In this document: positions 9,600 to 21,200 of the stretch, in pieces
How positions within the stretch are numbered: the first letter of the stretch is position 1
How the letters are laid out: every line of letters begins with the position of its first letter
Assembly (NCBI GenBank): GCA_030407315.1
Contig: JALQPE010002342.1
Location: 1-64,000, forward strand
Direction: 5' to 3'
Length of the DNA stretch: 64,000 bases
From: Asparagopsis taxiformis
Lineage: Eukaryota > Rhodophyta > Florideophyceae > Bonnemaisoniales > Bonnemaisoniaceae
Program-made: the position numbers and the translations under genes
The notes under the pieces: model-generated
What the model was told of the DNA's origin: nothing
What the model saw: only the letters and a program-made list of their open reading frames with translations
Databases searched by the model: none

Positions 9600-12500
9600 T
9601 CAGCCAGATAGTGTGCGGTTGAGGACAGATTCTGGCACCGGGATTCGGCGTCGCTTGTAGTAAGCGATGACTTGACTACGCGGTACGTGTTCGGGTGGTT
9701 CCCATGTATCATCCTGTTGGGAGTAACCATACCAGCGCACTCTGAACCGGAGAACACCATCCAGCTCACCGTGATTCACGATATGGTCAATGACACAACT
9801 CTCCACACCTTCCTCCTCTTGCGTTGATCCATCTTCTTGCGCTTCGGCCGACGGCCTTACTGCGGATTCCGCGCGGCTTGCGTTTGTGTTCACGTCCATC
9901 ATGGCTGGTTCAGAATCTGTTGGGAAGGTGATCAGGGTACCTCCAGGCATGGATGAACTGTCGAAGTTGGCGAACCGCCATGGGTCTTCGGGAGTTTCTT
10001 CATCACCCACAGGGTGTTCTTCCTCTCCGACTCTTTGACTTACGTCATGCGCGGCTTCTATCATCGAAGGTTCATCGCTTTGTCGTGTGTCTTGCTGAGG
10101 GTCAGGGACTACTACCTCAGAAAGGATGTCATAGGGTGGTGGGGGTGACTCGACAACCCTATCCCGAGAGATTCTCTCCTCACTTCTTCCAATCCGGAGT
10201 ACTACTGTGTCCTTGTCTAGGGACACCACCCGATACGGGCCTTCTGCAACGGGGGACAACTTGTGGTGTCCATCCCTACCGTGATGTTCCTTGCGCACGA
10301 AGACGTGCGAGCCTGGTGCCAGGTCCTGGCTGATAGGGCGTACCCTTGCGTTGAAGTTGCGTTGATAACGCTTTTGCTCCTTGCTAATGGATTGGCGTGC
10401 ACTCGATACGAGGTTGTGCAACCATACCTTCCATCGTTGAAGGTATGACTTGGGCGCTTCGCCAATGGTACCTCCCGGCTCGGGCGCAAGTACCAGAGAG
10501 GATGGGGGACGGGACAATACCAACTCAAAGGGTGTACAGCTGGTGACCCTATGCACCTGTGTGTTGTATGAATAGGTGATGACGTCTGTGAACAAGTCCC
10601 AATCCTTAGGATGATCAGAGACATAGGTGCGTATCGCCGACAATAAGGTACGGTTGTACCTCTCCACCTGACCATTGGTCTGTGGGTGGTAAGTTGTCGT
10701 GAAGAGATTCTCTACTCCAAGTATGCGGCATACATGCTGGAAGAAACGGGAGGTAAACTGCTTCCCATTATCGGACAACAACCAAACTGGTGGTCCATAT
10801 GCCATAACCTAATGGGTGACGAATGCTTTGGCGACCGCTTCGGCAGTGATGGTCTTCATCGGGACTGTCCTTACCAATTTGGAGAAGCGGTCGGATATTA
10901 CAAGAAGGAAGCGGTTACCGCGTGGTGTCTTGATCAACTCGCCCAACAGGTCAATGGCCACGAACTCCAGCGGAGAGGAAGCGGGGAACAAGCGCAGTTC
11001 CTTTTGGTGTTGGCGAAGGCGCACTCGATTGCGTGCACACTGAACACAGTTCTTGGATATTGCATAGCAGTCAACAGCCATGGAGGGCCAATAGAAATTC
11101 CTTCGCAAGTACTGATACAGTCTTCGTCCACCGGGATGCCCGGAAATTTTGCTGTAGTGTGCAATGCGTAACACGCGTGGCTGTAGCGAAGTCGGTACGA
11201 CAATCTGATGTTCACCCGATGCGGTTCGCAGAAGGATACCCTCATCATCAACCATGAAGGACCGTTGGTTGACGTCACCCTGCTCCATCTTTGACCGGAT
11301 GCCTGTGCATAATGCATCGTGTTGCTGTTCCAGGAGGATCTCCGAATGAGTGATAGGGGTCAAGGCCGGTTCGGCGATACCCTCGGAGGCCAACAGAAGC
11401 TTGTCGGAGAATTCATACTCGTCAAGTATGTCCGAGGTCGAAGGTTCTTCGTCGTCAGCCGGTTCGGCAAGGGACACGCAAGGGTCCGTGGTGAAGCATG
11501 GGATCTCATCGTCGATGGGAGATATAGTCTCGCTGAATGTCTTCAGCTTTGACAAAGCATCGGCTTGGGTGTTCTTGAGCCCCTTCTTGTATTGAATCTC
11601 GAAGTCGAACTCACTGAGGCGGAGCCTCCACCGCATGAGTCTACCGGAAGGTTCGGATATTCCCATGAGCCATCTAAGGGATGCATGGTCGGAGTGTACC
11701 GTAAATTTCACTCCTTGTAAGTATGGGCGCAGGGTCTGCAGTGCCCATACAACAGCAAGGCACTCCTTTTCCGAAGTTGAGTAATTGCGTTCCGCAGGGT
11801 TCAATGAACGAGACCAGAACCCAATGGGTTTCCGGTCATCCTCTGGGTATTCCTGAAACAGTACGGAACCAATCTGGTGATCATTTGCGTCTGTATCGAT
11901 GGAGAGTGGGAGACCCAAGCGTGGTAAAGCGAGCACAGGTGGTGATAGGATAGCCTGGACCAGGTTTGCGAAGGCCGCTGATTCAGCTTTACCGAACGGT
12001 TCCAGCTTAGTGGGCATGCCTTTCTTCAGTATGGCGTTGAGTGGTCCAGCGATGCGAGCAAAGTTAGGGACGAACCGTCGGTAAACATTGCAAAGGCCGA
12101 GGAAGGACCTAAGCTCAGTCAGAGTGGTCGGATGCTGGACATCTCGAAGGCTCTTCGTATGGGCCTCGTTCATGGTGAGCCTACCAGGCTTGATTACATG
12201 TCCAAGGTATTTCACCGTATCGGTACACCACTCACACTTCCTTAGCTTGAGGGAGATGCCGGAACGGCGTAGGGTACCGAGTATCTTGTCGACATCCTTT
12301 ATGTGTGTGTCAAAGTCCTTCGAGAAGATGATGATGTCATCGAGGTATACCAAAAATGTACGCCATGCGTACCGATTGAGGAGTATGTCCAATGTTCTCT
12401 GGAACTTCGCAGGTGCATTCATAAGCCCGAAGGGCATTCGCTTAAAGCGGTATGTGCCTGCGTGGCTTGTGAAGGTTGCCTTGTCGCGATCCGCGGCCGC

Positions 12501-13997
12501 GACGGGTATCTGCCAGTATCCCCAGTTGGCATCCAGCGTGGAGAATATAGTGGCCTCTCCCAGGGAGTCGATGCAGTCATCCATCCTTGGGAGGGGGTAA
12601 GTACTTCGGACTGTCATGGAGTTCAGCTTCCTGTAGTCAACACAGAATCGATACGATCCGTCGGCCTTCGGGGCGATCACCACGGGTGAAGCCCACTCTG
12701 TTTCTGCGGGTTCAATGACATCGGCGTCAATCATCCTTCCAATTTCTTCTTCGACGAACCGTCGGCCTTGAGGACCGGTACGGTATGGGCGCTGCATAGA
12801 AGGCTGTGATCCAGGCTTGAGTTCGATTCGGTGATCCACCGCGTTGATTTTCCCAAGCTTCCCGTCCCAGAGCTCATCATACTTGGTCAACATCTGACGG
12901 AAGCGTTCGCGATTCGCGATTGGGATATGTGAGAGGTCCAGTTGAGCCGCGGTAGGCTTTGAGGCATCAGTCCAGGAGTCGGACTTTCCGGTTTGCTCTG
13001 CGCTTTTCGCAACCGGTTGTCCTTCCGCAGTAGGGGATACCTGTGCCAGGTCTGGCGTCATGCCAACCACGTCGGCTAAGGACAATGACGTCTCAGTAAC
13101 CTGAGTCGGGTGTGACAGTGCAACAGCGACATTCTGGTTCCTGACGATCCTTCGAGGGATGTTTGAGGTGTTTGCAATAAGGATACGAAACGCGACATTG
13201 GGTAACACAGAAGCGATGCCATTGGCACAGGCAAGTGAGTGAAGCTCGAAGAGCTTCGGGAGTGGCTGGACAACAATATTTCCATGACGTTTCGTCGATA
13301 CCTTGACCCAGGCTTGAGACTGTGCCGGTACGGTGAGTGTTTCGGCAGCCTTGATATTCGGCGAGACTCTTCCACTTGTGTCGGGGTCTCGCATATCTTT
13401 TGGGAGAGGGGGACCGCTGCGTCTTGATGCGTTACGCAGTGGACGTCGAACGATCGGGACCGATGAACCATCGTCTAGCTCCACGATCTTTTGACTTGGG
13501 CGTATACCGGAAACAAAACGGTCACAGAAATCAGCACCTAGTATTGCTGGTGCAGCAAGGGTCTTACAGACAATGAATTCGATTCGAGAAGAAAAATTTC
13601 CAAGCCGTACCGGCAATTTTATCGTACCCAGCAACTGAAGAGGCTTATTGTTGGCATCGCATATATCTGGTAAGGGACCTTGACGGATGACCGCTTCGAT
13701 ACCATTCAGCTCGTCGCTGCGGATGAAGTTAGGGCCTGCACCAGTGTCCAATATGGAAAGAATACGACGAATCGTCGAAGTGCTTGACCCAATGTCCGTG
13801 TATACCTTATAGTTGCGACGGGTCAGGACAAAGATCAGATCTGGGTTCTTCGGTGACTTGACTCGATTCCATGGTCTTGTGAGGGAGTTGAAGGAAGGGC
13901 CATCATTATTCTTTCTAGTAATGATCTTCGGTACGAAGGGGGTGGAGTGGGAGGCGGCAGTGATTGTATCACTGTCCTTTGATGAGACCTCCCTCAT
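9600..13997 (-). pseudogene. pol: outer element pol polyprotein, one in-frame stop
   Basis: 1466-codon frame read from the ATG at 13997. Order: aspartic protease (LDTGAGPNF, Asp at residue 84), reverse transcriptase (YLDD at residues 551-554), RNase H (DTDAN), integrase HHCC zinc finger, DDE core (SDNG; HPQTNGQVERYN), GPYRV module and a C-terminal chromodomain (last 65 or so residues, with WYGYSQQDDTWEP). Codon 1063 is TAG at 10809-10811. The inner element has Trp in the matching THWV motif, so one TGG-to-TAG change explains it. The frame is otherwise open. The ATG overlaps the gag stop as TAATG. Confidence 0.93.
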
Positions 13998-13999
13998 TA
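13995..13999 (-). promoter_or_regulatory. TAATG gag-pol junction, outer element
   Basis: The gag stop TAA and the pol ATG share one base, putting pol in the -1 frame. This is the layout of termination-reinitiation coupling. The inner element has the same five bases at its junction. Confidence 0.8.
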
Positions 14000-15563
14000 G
14001 TTTCCCGAATCGGGGGTGGCATTGGCAGTTGAATCCTGCCAGCTGTTATCCTTAGGATGTGAGCAGCCCATTACCGAAGGTGCTTTGGAAGGGTTACCCT
14101 TATCCTCTTGTGCCTGCTGATCCAGATTCAGGGCGGAGCGTACTCGGTGATACGATGTAGCCGGTACAGAGAGCTTCAAAGACGGAGAGAGGCCCTCGTA
14201 GTTGACCAGAACCTGGCGAATCTCGCGGAGTGGCAACACACATTGCGGGGATATGTGCCCTGGCTTGTAGCACTCGTGGCATATAATGTGCTGTGACCTC
14301 TGATCCAGAGGCGGGTTACCAATCCGGTTAATGGTAGGGGACTGACGATCAACCCATCCTGGACGGCTGCGGACGCCCTGGGGCATGTGAGGGATCTTCG
14401 GAGCCTGCACCAACCGGTTAGCTTGATTGTTGATGAGAAGGGCAGGGTCCACCGACACCGACTCGGTAGGGTATGTAGTGGACGATCCGTCAACGAAGTG
14501 AACCCCATCTTGCATCATATTGACTTGATCCAAAGGGCTATGATCACTCCGAGTTGGATTGACATCGGAAGTGGATGACGAATGGATGTCTTCGCTTGAC
14601 TGAATCAGTCCAACTGTACGCAGCTTTGGACGGCTCTCATGTCTAGGGGAAAGTACAACTCGCTTGTCACGTGCGCGAACCGCGCTTCCTTCCGCTTCTG
14701 CATACTGCACAACGTCCAAATAAGTTGAACGGCGGTGTGACTCACGGTGTCGGGCGACAATGGTCCTGATCGCGGAGTTCAGGCCGTCGATGTATAAGGT
14801 GATGACTTCTTCCGGCGAGTGGACATTACCACAACGATTGATGGCCTGGTTCAGGCGTGTAGCATACTCGCGTTCCGATTCATCGAGCTTCTGTCGTGTG
14901 TCGCGCAAATCGCTAATAGCGTTGCTAATGTGCTGTGACTGCGCATAGTTGCGGAGGAGGTATTGAACCGCTTCGGGCCAGCTGGAGACTCCACCTTCCT
15001 CAGGTGAAACCATCTCCACTCCTGATTCATATTGACTCTGGGCAAACCCGGAGAGGAAAGAAGGTAAGGCTATGAAAGCTTGTGCCTCCGACATCTCTTG
15101 GATATTTGCCTCTCGCACGAATCGTGCCAAGAAATCAAGGACCATGATGGGGTCTGATCCAGAAAAGTGATGCTTGCTCAACTTGAGTTCCATCCGCTTG
15201 ATTAGGTCACGGACCTTACCAGTGCTACGAGAAGAGCGACCCTGCGATGTATCATTGAGACGGTAGGTTCGATACGATAACACATCATCATAGAGAGGGT
15301 TGGTCGGCCGAATCTCTTTCAAACCGTCGAATCGCGGACCTATCTTTCGTGATGCTCCATGGGAGCGGCGGGTCTTAGGCGGACGATCCGGCTTCCTTGG
15401 GCGCATTATGAATGCATGTTCTTCTGATCCTGAGGACCGGGGTGAATTTTCCGATTCAGATGTCGAGTCTGGAGAGTCATAAGGACTGCGAGATCCTCGC
15501 TGGTGCTTGAGCTTCCGCGTACCGCGCTTACTTTTCGATTCGAGTTTTGGCTTGACATGAGTG
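13997..15563 (-). pseudogene. gag: outer element gag, 3' part
   Basis: Continues the frame that starts at 28495 once the inner element and one TSD copy are removed; no stop lies between 15563 and 13999. This part has a capsid-like region with an SYRTYRLN motif shared with the inner gag (SYRYYRLK), and near its end a CCHC zinc knuckle (CHECYKPGHISPQC) for nucleic acid binding. The ATG at 15406 is internal, not the original start. Whole gene: 2028 nt, 675 residues. Confidence 0.92.
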
Positions 15564-15568
15564 TGTAC
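15564..15568. repeat. target site duplication of the inner element, left copy
   Basis: TGTAC directly before the 5' LTR; the same five bases follow the 3' LTR at 28035-28039. Confidence 0.93.
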
Positions 15569-16251
15569 TGTCGTACCGCCTGGCGGTCCTCGCTGATCGA
15601 GCCGTGTCGCTTCCCTATTGGGTACCCACTTACGGGATGTGCCAATCAGAAGGCACCAGCCAACTGGCGTGTTTCCTATACTTAGGACCAGCTAAGGCTG
15701 ACAAATAACCCCACCCGGGCCTATCGGCCCCGGCCAAGACCCCACAAGGGGCAAATTTTAACTTAGGCTGATCAGCCATACATTACAATGTAAGCCTATT
15801 GGCAATGACCTCGCGGGTAGGCGAGCGCCAGTAATTGGGTTCTGATTGGTCACTAACTGGATATTTATTCCTAACCACTAACCCTAGCTTACCGTAGACT
15901 TAGTATAAAACTGCCACTGGAATAGCCAGTAGGCACGGTTTCTAGAGTAACGTAAACTCAAGTGGAATTACGACCCACAGGAACAGTGTTCGCATACCTA
16001 TTGTTCAACCCCTCTCCGGGAAAACCTTAGGGTTAGCCAACAGCTCGACGGATTACGTCATCTTGCTCCATTAATACGCACCTCGCGTGAGCGCTATAAT
16101 CGCACAACCCCCTCCGGGTAGCGATCCCTTCTCTCTCACGAGACTACCCGCCGGGTACCTATAAGGTTCATCTGCTCTACCGCTTCCTCTACCGAGGCTC
16201 GGGACACCTGTCGGGTGGTTTGCCGCTCTAGCGGATTTTCTACCTGCTACA
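15569..16251 (+). repeat. inner element 5' LTR
   Basis: 683 bp, TGTCG...GCTACA. A chain of short hairpins: ACCGCC-T-GGCGGT (15575-15587), CCCC-ACAA-GGGG (15740-15751), GGCTGATCAGCC (15766-15777), TACATT-AC-AATGTA (15779-15792), ACTGG-AATAG-CCAGT (15916-15930), TACCC-GCC-GGGTA (16145-16157), CCGAG-G-CTCGG (16192-16202), CCGCT-CT-AGCGG (16223-16234). Confidence 0.95.
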
Positions 16252-16270
16252 TTGGTCTCTCGACCTAGAA
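16252..16270 (+). promoter_or_regulatory. primer-binding site of the inner element
   Basis: TTGGTCTCTCGACCTAGAA directly after the 5' LTR, with TGG one base in, as expected for pairing to a tRNA CCA end. The same 19 bases follow the outer element's 5' LTR. The tRNA is not identified: the complement does not fit a normal T-loop. Confidence 0.75.
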
Positions 16271-16328
16271 CCTTGTACCCTCGGGTAAGTCTCTTTGAGA
16301 GAAATCTTCCTTCACAATCATCTTCACG

Positions 16329-18254
16329 ATGCCTCGTAACCCTACAACGGGACCCTCTAGTGAGGACATAGCGCCTGCCAGCGACTTATCCGATTCGGAT
16401 CTGATCGCCGAAGAAGGCGTGGTGATTAACACCCTGCAAGACCGGGCCGACCGAATCTTCAACGAACGGTTGGAAGAGTTCAAGGCTGAATTCAGCACCG
16501 TCGTCGAGAAGACTGTTCAAGACTGCAGGGCGGAAATCGTAGACGCTACGGTCGAAACCGTCATGGAACTGGTCGAGCCAAAGCTGATGGCCGCCAGCCC
16601 AGAAGCCACCCAAGATCGGGACGCCGAGTTCCTAGCGGAAACCTGGAATCAGGTCAAAGCCGAATTCGCTAAACGCGTGTCCCTTTTGGAAACTCGTCTG
16701 GAGGAGCTTTCGATTCACGGCTTTAGTGCCAGTCCATTAGGACAACAGGAGTTTCCTGCTCGCCGCAGCCGATCGGCTGACTTCCCTGACCCTACATCCG
16801 GTAGGGAGGAAGAAGAAGATCCCCGATTGGATCAAGTCGCGGAAGCAACCCGACACCTGTCGGACCGTGTCGACGCCCTCGCCGAATCACTATCCCAAAC
16901 AGGGAATATCTCTCGCACGAGACAGCACACTCGTGCCACCGGATCTGTACCGGAAAACCCCTCGTGGGATGATGAAGAAGGACCTCTTGAGGAAGGCTTA
17001 GTGCCTTTGAAGGCCCGCGAACCCGCGTTCGACCTAGTGGTCTCCTATCGGTACTACCGACTCAAGAACAAGTCCCTAACGACTGATACCCCAACGGGTA
17101 AATCAAGAAGCTTGTATAAGCTAACGGAGAAGATCCGTAATTTCAACGCGTCATTCACGCCGTTCGATGGTACGGAACCCATCGATATCCTCCGGTTCCT
17201 CGCGGAATTTCAAGATGCATGTGATTCATGCGGAGTCTCGGAGGGAGAAGCTACCAAGTTACTCAAGTATTTCCTGGAAGGAGAACCTCAACGGTTTATC
17301 GCCGCTGAGGCGCGAAAGCGCAAGCTTCTCAACCACCTGCATCAGCAGATCACTTGGCCTCAAGCCGTTAACGCCCTTCTGGCTCGCTACGCAACGGACA
17401 ATGTCCTAGCAGACGCTTATGACGCGGTAACGCGTATACGGCAAGGGCCGGATGAAGACGAGGCTGCATACGCCGACAGACTGCAGGACGCTGCACTCCT
17501 GTGTGCGAACGTCTTCTCGGAAAGAGACTTGGTCAACTACTACCTCAAGGGCCTACGCCCAGAGGTTAAACACACCGTCAAGGTGACTATAGGCCGCAGT
17601 GGCGGAGAAGATTTTCTTGCTGTCCGTAACCTTGCTAAAGGACTCGGGGACTCTTTAAGAGCTTCGCTACCCGCAAAGCCGAAGGCTTACCCTACTCGGG
17701 AAATCGCGGAACGCAAGCGCAAAGCGTTGCTCGCTACCGTACCCGGAGAACCGGCCGTGATACCGCGGACCCCGCCGCCGACCTTACCTTCCCCTACCGG
17801 GAACCCAATGGGCGCGCCAATGCAGGCCCCTACCCTAACGGGAGAACATCTTAAACTCGCTGAGAGTATGATCCCCGAAGGGGCTGTTACTTGGAGATGC
17901 TCTGGCTGTCGCCAACCAGGGCACGTGTTATACACTTGTCCTTACCTACCACCCTCAGTGGGAACTTACTTCGCCTTTGCGAACTACGCTTACCAGCAAG
18001 AACCGGAGCAGGTTATGCGCCGCCAACAGCGCCAGTCCAATCGGTTCAACCGAAAAAGGGATTACCCTAAAGCCGTGCTCCAACGGTCAAACCCTCCAAC
18101 ACGCATGGTTGCGTTCGCCGATGACGAAAATCATCCCAAATTGGGCCCTCTGAGGCGAGACGTTTTAGAACGTAACGGATCTTCCGTAACGGCTCAAGAC
18201 GTTGCCGACGCCTTGGAAACCTCCGACGACTCCGACACGTCGTCGGAAAACTAA
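16329..18254 (+). CDS. gag: inner element gag
   Basis: 641 residues from an ATG 78 bases after the 5' LTR. The N-terminal 200 residues are acidic and likely coiled coil. A capsid-like middle begins with SYRYYRLK near residue 240 and is similar to the outer element's gag. A CCHC zinc knuckle (CSGCRQPGHVLYTC) lies near residue 525 and a basic tail follows. It forms the virus-like particle and binds the element RNA. The frame is intact and ends in TAATG with pol. Confidence 0.92.
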   Translation: MPRNPTTGPSSEDIAPASDLSDSDLIAEEGVVINTLQDRADRIFNERLEEFKAEFSTVVEKTVQDCRAEIVDATVETVMELVEPKLMAASPEATQDRDAEFLAETWNQVKAEFAKRVSLLETRLEELSIHGFSASPLGQQEFPARRSRSADFPDPTSGREEEEDPRLDQVAEATRHLSDRVDALAESLSQTGNISRTRQHTRATGSVPENPSWDDEEGPLEEGLVPLKAREPAFDLVVSYRYYRLKNKSLTTDTPTGKSRSLYKLTEKIRNFNASFTPFDGTEPIDILRFLAEFQDACDSCGVSEGEATKLLKYFLEGEPQRFIAAEARKRKLLNHLHQQITWPQAVNALLARYATDNVLADAYDAVTRIRQGPDEDEAAYADRLQDAALLCANVFSERDLVNYYLKGLRPEVKHTVKVTIGRSGGEDFLAVRNLAKGLGDSLRASLPAKPKAYPTREIAERKRKALLATVPGEPAVIPRTPPPTLPSPTGNPMGAPMQAPTLTGEHLKLAESMIPEGAVTWRCSGCRQPGHVLYTCPYLPPSVGTYFAFANYAYQQEPEQVMRRQQRQSNRFNRKRDYPKAVLQRSNPPTRMVAFADDENHPKLGPLRRDVLERNGSSVTAQDVADALETSDDSDTSSEN

Positions 18255-18256
18255 TG
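18252..18256 (+). promoter_or_regulatory. TAATG gag-pol junction, inner element
   Basis: The gag stop TAA (18252-18254) and the pol ATG (18254-18256) share one base. The same arrangement occurs in the diverged outer element, which argues that it is selected. Confidence 0.8.
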
Positions 18257-21200
18257 ACGGGGAGTGAGGTGTCGCACTCCCGTCAGGAGGTGGAGCGATT
18301 ACGCTACTCGGTGGACATCTCACCACAACCACCTCCGCAGGAAAAGGCTGCAACTCCCTCTAGGGACCAAAGTCTTTCCCAGACACCAACCCCTTCGGGT
18401 TCCCCCACAGGGACTCGAACCTCAAGGCCGAAAGCCTCATGCCTGCTTAAGGCCGCCCATTACGTAGTAATGGGTTCCATCGGACTCGATCCGTCAATTC
18501 TCACGCCTATGCGTATGGTGATGGACACCGGGTCCGGACCATCGGTCATCCATGAAAGGAGCTTACCCCACAATTGGGAACAATTCCAAGTCCCTACGGG
18601 GAAAGTTCCGCAACTGGCCGATGCTAACGGCAATCCTCTTCGGATAAAAGGCAAGATAATACTGTCCTTACAGTTAGGCCACAAGTCCTTTGAGGAAGAA
18701 TTCTTCGTCGCGCCTAAGTTGGCCGTACCCCTCATCTTGGGAACTGGGGCAATGAATACCCACGTAGACGCAATTAGGTGCCGGGCCCAACGAATTGATA
18801 TTCACGACGGCGGGTCGATAGCTATCCTAGTGATGTCGCCTACGCGTAAAACATCCCCCACCCTTTCGTGCTACGTGGATGCCTCGCGACCCTCTAATGG
18901 GATTAACTTAGACCGCCAGCCTCATGGCATTCGATTGTCACAAAGTGTGAATGTTCCTCCGCGGAGTCAAGTAACAACTACTGTTGTATGCGCCGGTGGC
19001 GGCTTGAGTATACTCTCTCCGAGAGATCGGATCCTTCACCGACATCGTGTCTCTATCCCGAATGGGGTTGCGGAAGTCATCCCGCGACAGGAATTCCTGA
19101 CTATTTTAACTAACTTCGGTACATCCGACAAGTACCTCCCTAAAGGGACAATTATAGGCTATGCCCTTCGGGCACCCGAACGGCCAATGCGCCCCATGGC
19201 TCTCAGCCGTTCTACCCCTTCCTCCCAAGAGGCCTCCACTATGGTGACTACTCTCGATCAGGAGCAAAAGGCCGAGGCCACCCAACCATCAAACTGGAAG
19301 CAAGTCTCTCTGGACCACCTTGGTCAAATCCCGTTGAGGGAACGCATCCTTAGCATGCTATCTCGACACGAGTCTATGTGGGATGGATCCCTAGGGGACA
19401 TCCGCGCTACGGAACACCGAATCGACATAGTCGAAGGGAGCAAGCCTAGACGGCAACAACCCTACCGGATGGGACCCGCTCGCCGAGAGATTGCCCGTAA
19501 GGAAATAACCAGCATGCTGGAAAAAGGAGTGATCGAACCGTCGACCTCCGAATGGGCTAGCCCAGTGGTTCTTGTCCCGAAGAAGGATGGTAAATTACGC
19601 TTTTGCGTCGACTATAGGGGTCTTAACGACATCACTGTCAATGATGTGTACCCCCTTCCACGAATGGATGATTGCATTGACTCCCTCGGAGATGCTCAAG
19701 TATTCACCACATTGGATTGTAATTCTGGCTATTGGCAGATCCCTGTTGCACAGGACGACCGTGACAAAACGGCATTCACCTCCCACTTGGGGACATATCG
19801 CTTCAAGCGTTTGCCTTTTGGCTTAAAGAATGCTCCGGCAACGTTTCAGCGTGCCATCGACATTATTCTTAGCAGCGTTCGCTGGCAGACCTGTCTGATT
19901 TACTTAGACGATGTGATCGTATTCTCTCGGGACGAGGCCGAACATCTCCACCATGTGGACCAAGTACTCTCCCTCCTACGGGAAGCAGGTGTCACCCTGA
20001 AGTTGACAAAGTGTCATTTCTTCGAAAAGAAGGTTGATTACCTGGGACATGTCGTGATGCCAGGAAAGCTAGCTGTTGCACAGAACGCCACTTCGGCTAT
20101 CGCTGACGCGATCTTTCCGCAAACGCCTACGCAAATGCGATCCTTCCTCGGAAGCTGTGGCGTCTTTCGACGATTCATCAAAGGGTATGCCGCAATTGCG
20201 CACCCCTTGAACGAAATGCTGACCAAAGACAGCCTCCCTAAATTCGGGAAAGAACCTCCTACCGAGGACCAACGCCGCGCGTTCAACGCTCTCAAAGAGG
20301 TCATGATCAAGCCGCCGATACTGGCTCTACCCAAGTTGGGTCATCCCTACACCGTAGACACGGACGCTTCCGCATACCAAATAGGATGCGCTCTGCTTCA
20401 GCAGCAAGGGGAAGAGAACGATCTCAAGCCAATTGGCTATTGGTCGCGGACCTTGACTAAACCTGAAAGAGGTTACTCCCCTACGGAGCGTGAATGTCTA
20501 TCCGTCGTATGGGCTGTCACTATCCTACGTCCATACTTGGAGCAAACAAAGTTTGTAGTCCGGACGGACCATAACGCGCTGCGTTGGCTCATGAATATCA
20601 ATGACCCTTCAGGGAGACTATGCCGTTGGCGCCTCCGACTTGCGGAATTTGACTATCAAATAGTCTACCGACCCGGCCGGGTTCACCAACTACCAGACGC
20701 CCTTTCGCGTGTTGAAACTAACGGCGAGACGCCCGTCACTATTGACGATGAAATACCAACTCTGTTGGCCACGCACGCACCGCAAGGTGAAACATCCTTG
20801 GATGATGACACTGATGTTTGGTTCTACGACCTTTCTCTAGCAAGAGACCACGCCGAGGAGGCGCCTAATCGCAACGGTACCCCCGTCTTAACAACCCATC
20901 CGCAAACGGAAAACTACTGCCCGATAACTCTCCAAGAGTGGCTTGAAGAGCAAAGAACGGACGACTTCTGCCAACAGGCCCTGGCCTCGCAGAAGTCTGA
21001 CTCTCTCTTCTTCGAAGATGAAGACGGTGTCCTTTGTAGGAAGTCCAGACTGGATGGGTCATCCCAAATCGTAGTACCTAAAGCCTTACGGCAACGTCTA
21101 TTGACGATGTGCCACCACGGCATATTGGCAGGACATCCTGGTCAGAATCGTATGTACGACACGATGCGCCTATCGTACTACTGGCCTGCAATGGCTGCGG

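Noticed and set aside
15406..15645. TAATG overlap at 15404-15408 as another stop-restart site
   Set aside because: The upstream frame is not the gag frame; true gag reads through 15406 from 28495, so the overlap is a coincidence.
16252..16270. A tRNA gene or fragment at the LTR edge
   Set aside because: The sequence is only PBS-length and no cloverleaf can be formed from the surroundings.
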